Source of the DNA: Acidilobaceae archaeon
GTDB lineage: Archaea > Thermoproteota > Thermoprotei_A > Sulfolobales > Acidilobaceae
Direction: 5' to 3'
NCBI GenBank assembly: GCA_027081695.1
Contig: JALWJI010000045.1
Location: 1-5,595 of the forward strand
Length of the DNA stretch: 5,595 nucleotides
The notes below the pieces were generated by a model that saw nothing but the letters and a program-made list of their open reading frames with translations, did not search any database and was not told the DNA's origin. Shown here one piece after another: positions 5,561-5,595 of the stretch (position 1 is its first letter; every line of letters starts with the position of its first letter). The position numbers and the translations under genes were made by a program.

Positions 5561-5591
5561 TAACAATATGTTATCCTAGAATCGAGCCCGA
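5550..5591 (+). repeat. Nested inverted repeat at the end of cca
   Basis: A perfect 7-bp stem, GATAACA (5559-5565) and TGTTATC (5569-5575) around a 3-base loop, starts inside the cca stop codon. A 6-bp outer pair, TCGGGC (5550-5555) and GCCCGA (5586-5591), encloses it with unpaired bases between. No T-run, the usual archaeal termination signal, is visible before the window ends, so a terminator is unproven; an operator for a downstream gene or an mRNA 3' structure are alternatives. The last bases (5561-5595) contain no recognisable gene. Confidence 0.35.
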
Positions 5592-5595
5592 CTGT

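Overview
The window is archaeal and gene-dense: seven protein-coding genes fill almost all of its 5.6 kb, with gaps of 3 to 98 bases and two gene overlaps. Archaeal origin is shown by two archaea-restricted families (UPF0200 and UPF0201), an archaeal-type class I CCA-adding enzyme with an E-x-D catalytic pair, an archaeal tRNA G10 methyltransferase, and TATA-type promoters about 26 bases ahead of gene starts. Heavy use of AGA/AGG and ATA codons, moderate GC and Lys/Glu/Arg-rich proteins suggest a thermophilic Thermoproteota (Crenarchaeota) species, perhaps Desulfurococcales-like. The genus cannot be fixed from this sequence.

Layout. (1) A rightward unit at 1-2545: the 3' part of PRPP synthetase (prs, cut by the window edge), tRNA (guanine-10-N2) dimethyltransferase (Trm-G10 type), then a ribonuclease Z-like metallo-beta-lactamase protein, separated by only 10 and 4 bases. 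(2) A leftward unit at 3483-2496: a small P-loop kinase (UPF0200) and a putative RNA-binding protein (UPF0201). The two overlap by 38 bp, and UPF0201 overlaps the RNase Z gene tail-to-tail by 50 bp. (3) A 98-bp divergent promoter region at 3484-3581. (4) A rightward unit at 3582-5560: RNA 2',3'-cyclic phosphodiesterase / 2'-5' ligase-like protein (thpR) and CCA tRNA nucleotidyltransferase (cca). The last 35 bases hold no gene but contain an inverted repeat.

The theme is tRNA maturation. RNase Z trims the 3' trailer, CCA-adding enzyme builds the CCA end, the G10 methyltransferase modifies the tRNA body, and ThpR acts on RNA 2',3'-phosphate ends. The two uncharacterised conserved archaeal genes sit between the 3'-end trimming and CCA-addition genes. 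This makes the UPF0200-UPF0201 pair the best candidate here for an undescribed system, probably linked to RNA metabolism, but that rests on position alone. Other points worth checking are an RNase Z with a shortened, unusual exosite region, a four-cysteine tail on the CCA enzyme, back-to-back TATA boxes, and a possible second promoter and start for the methyltransferase. There is no mobile element, CRISPR array, tRNA or rRNA gene.
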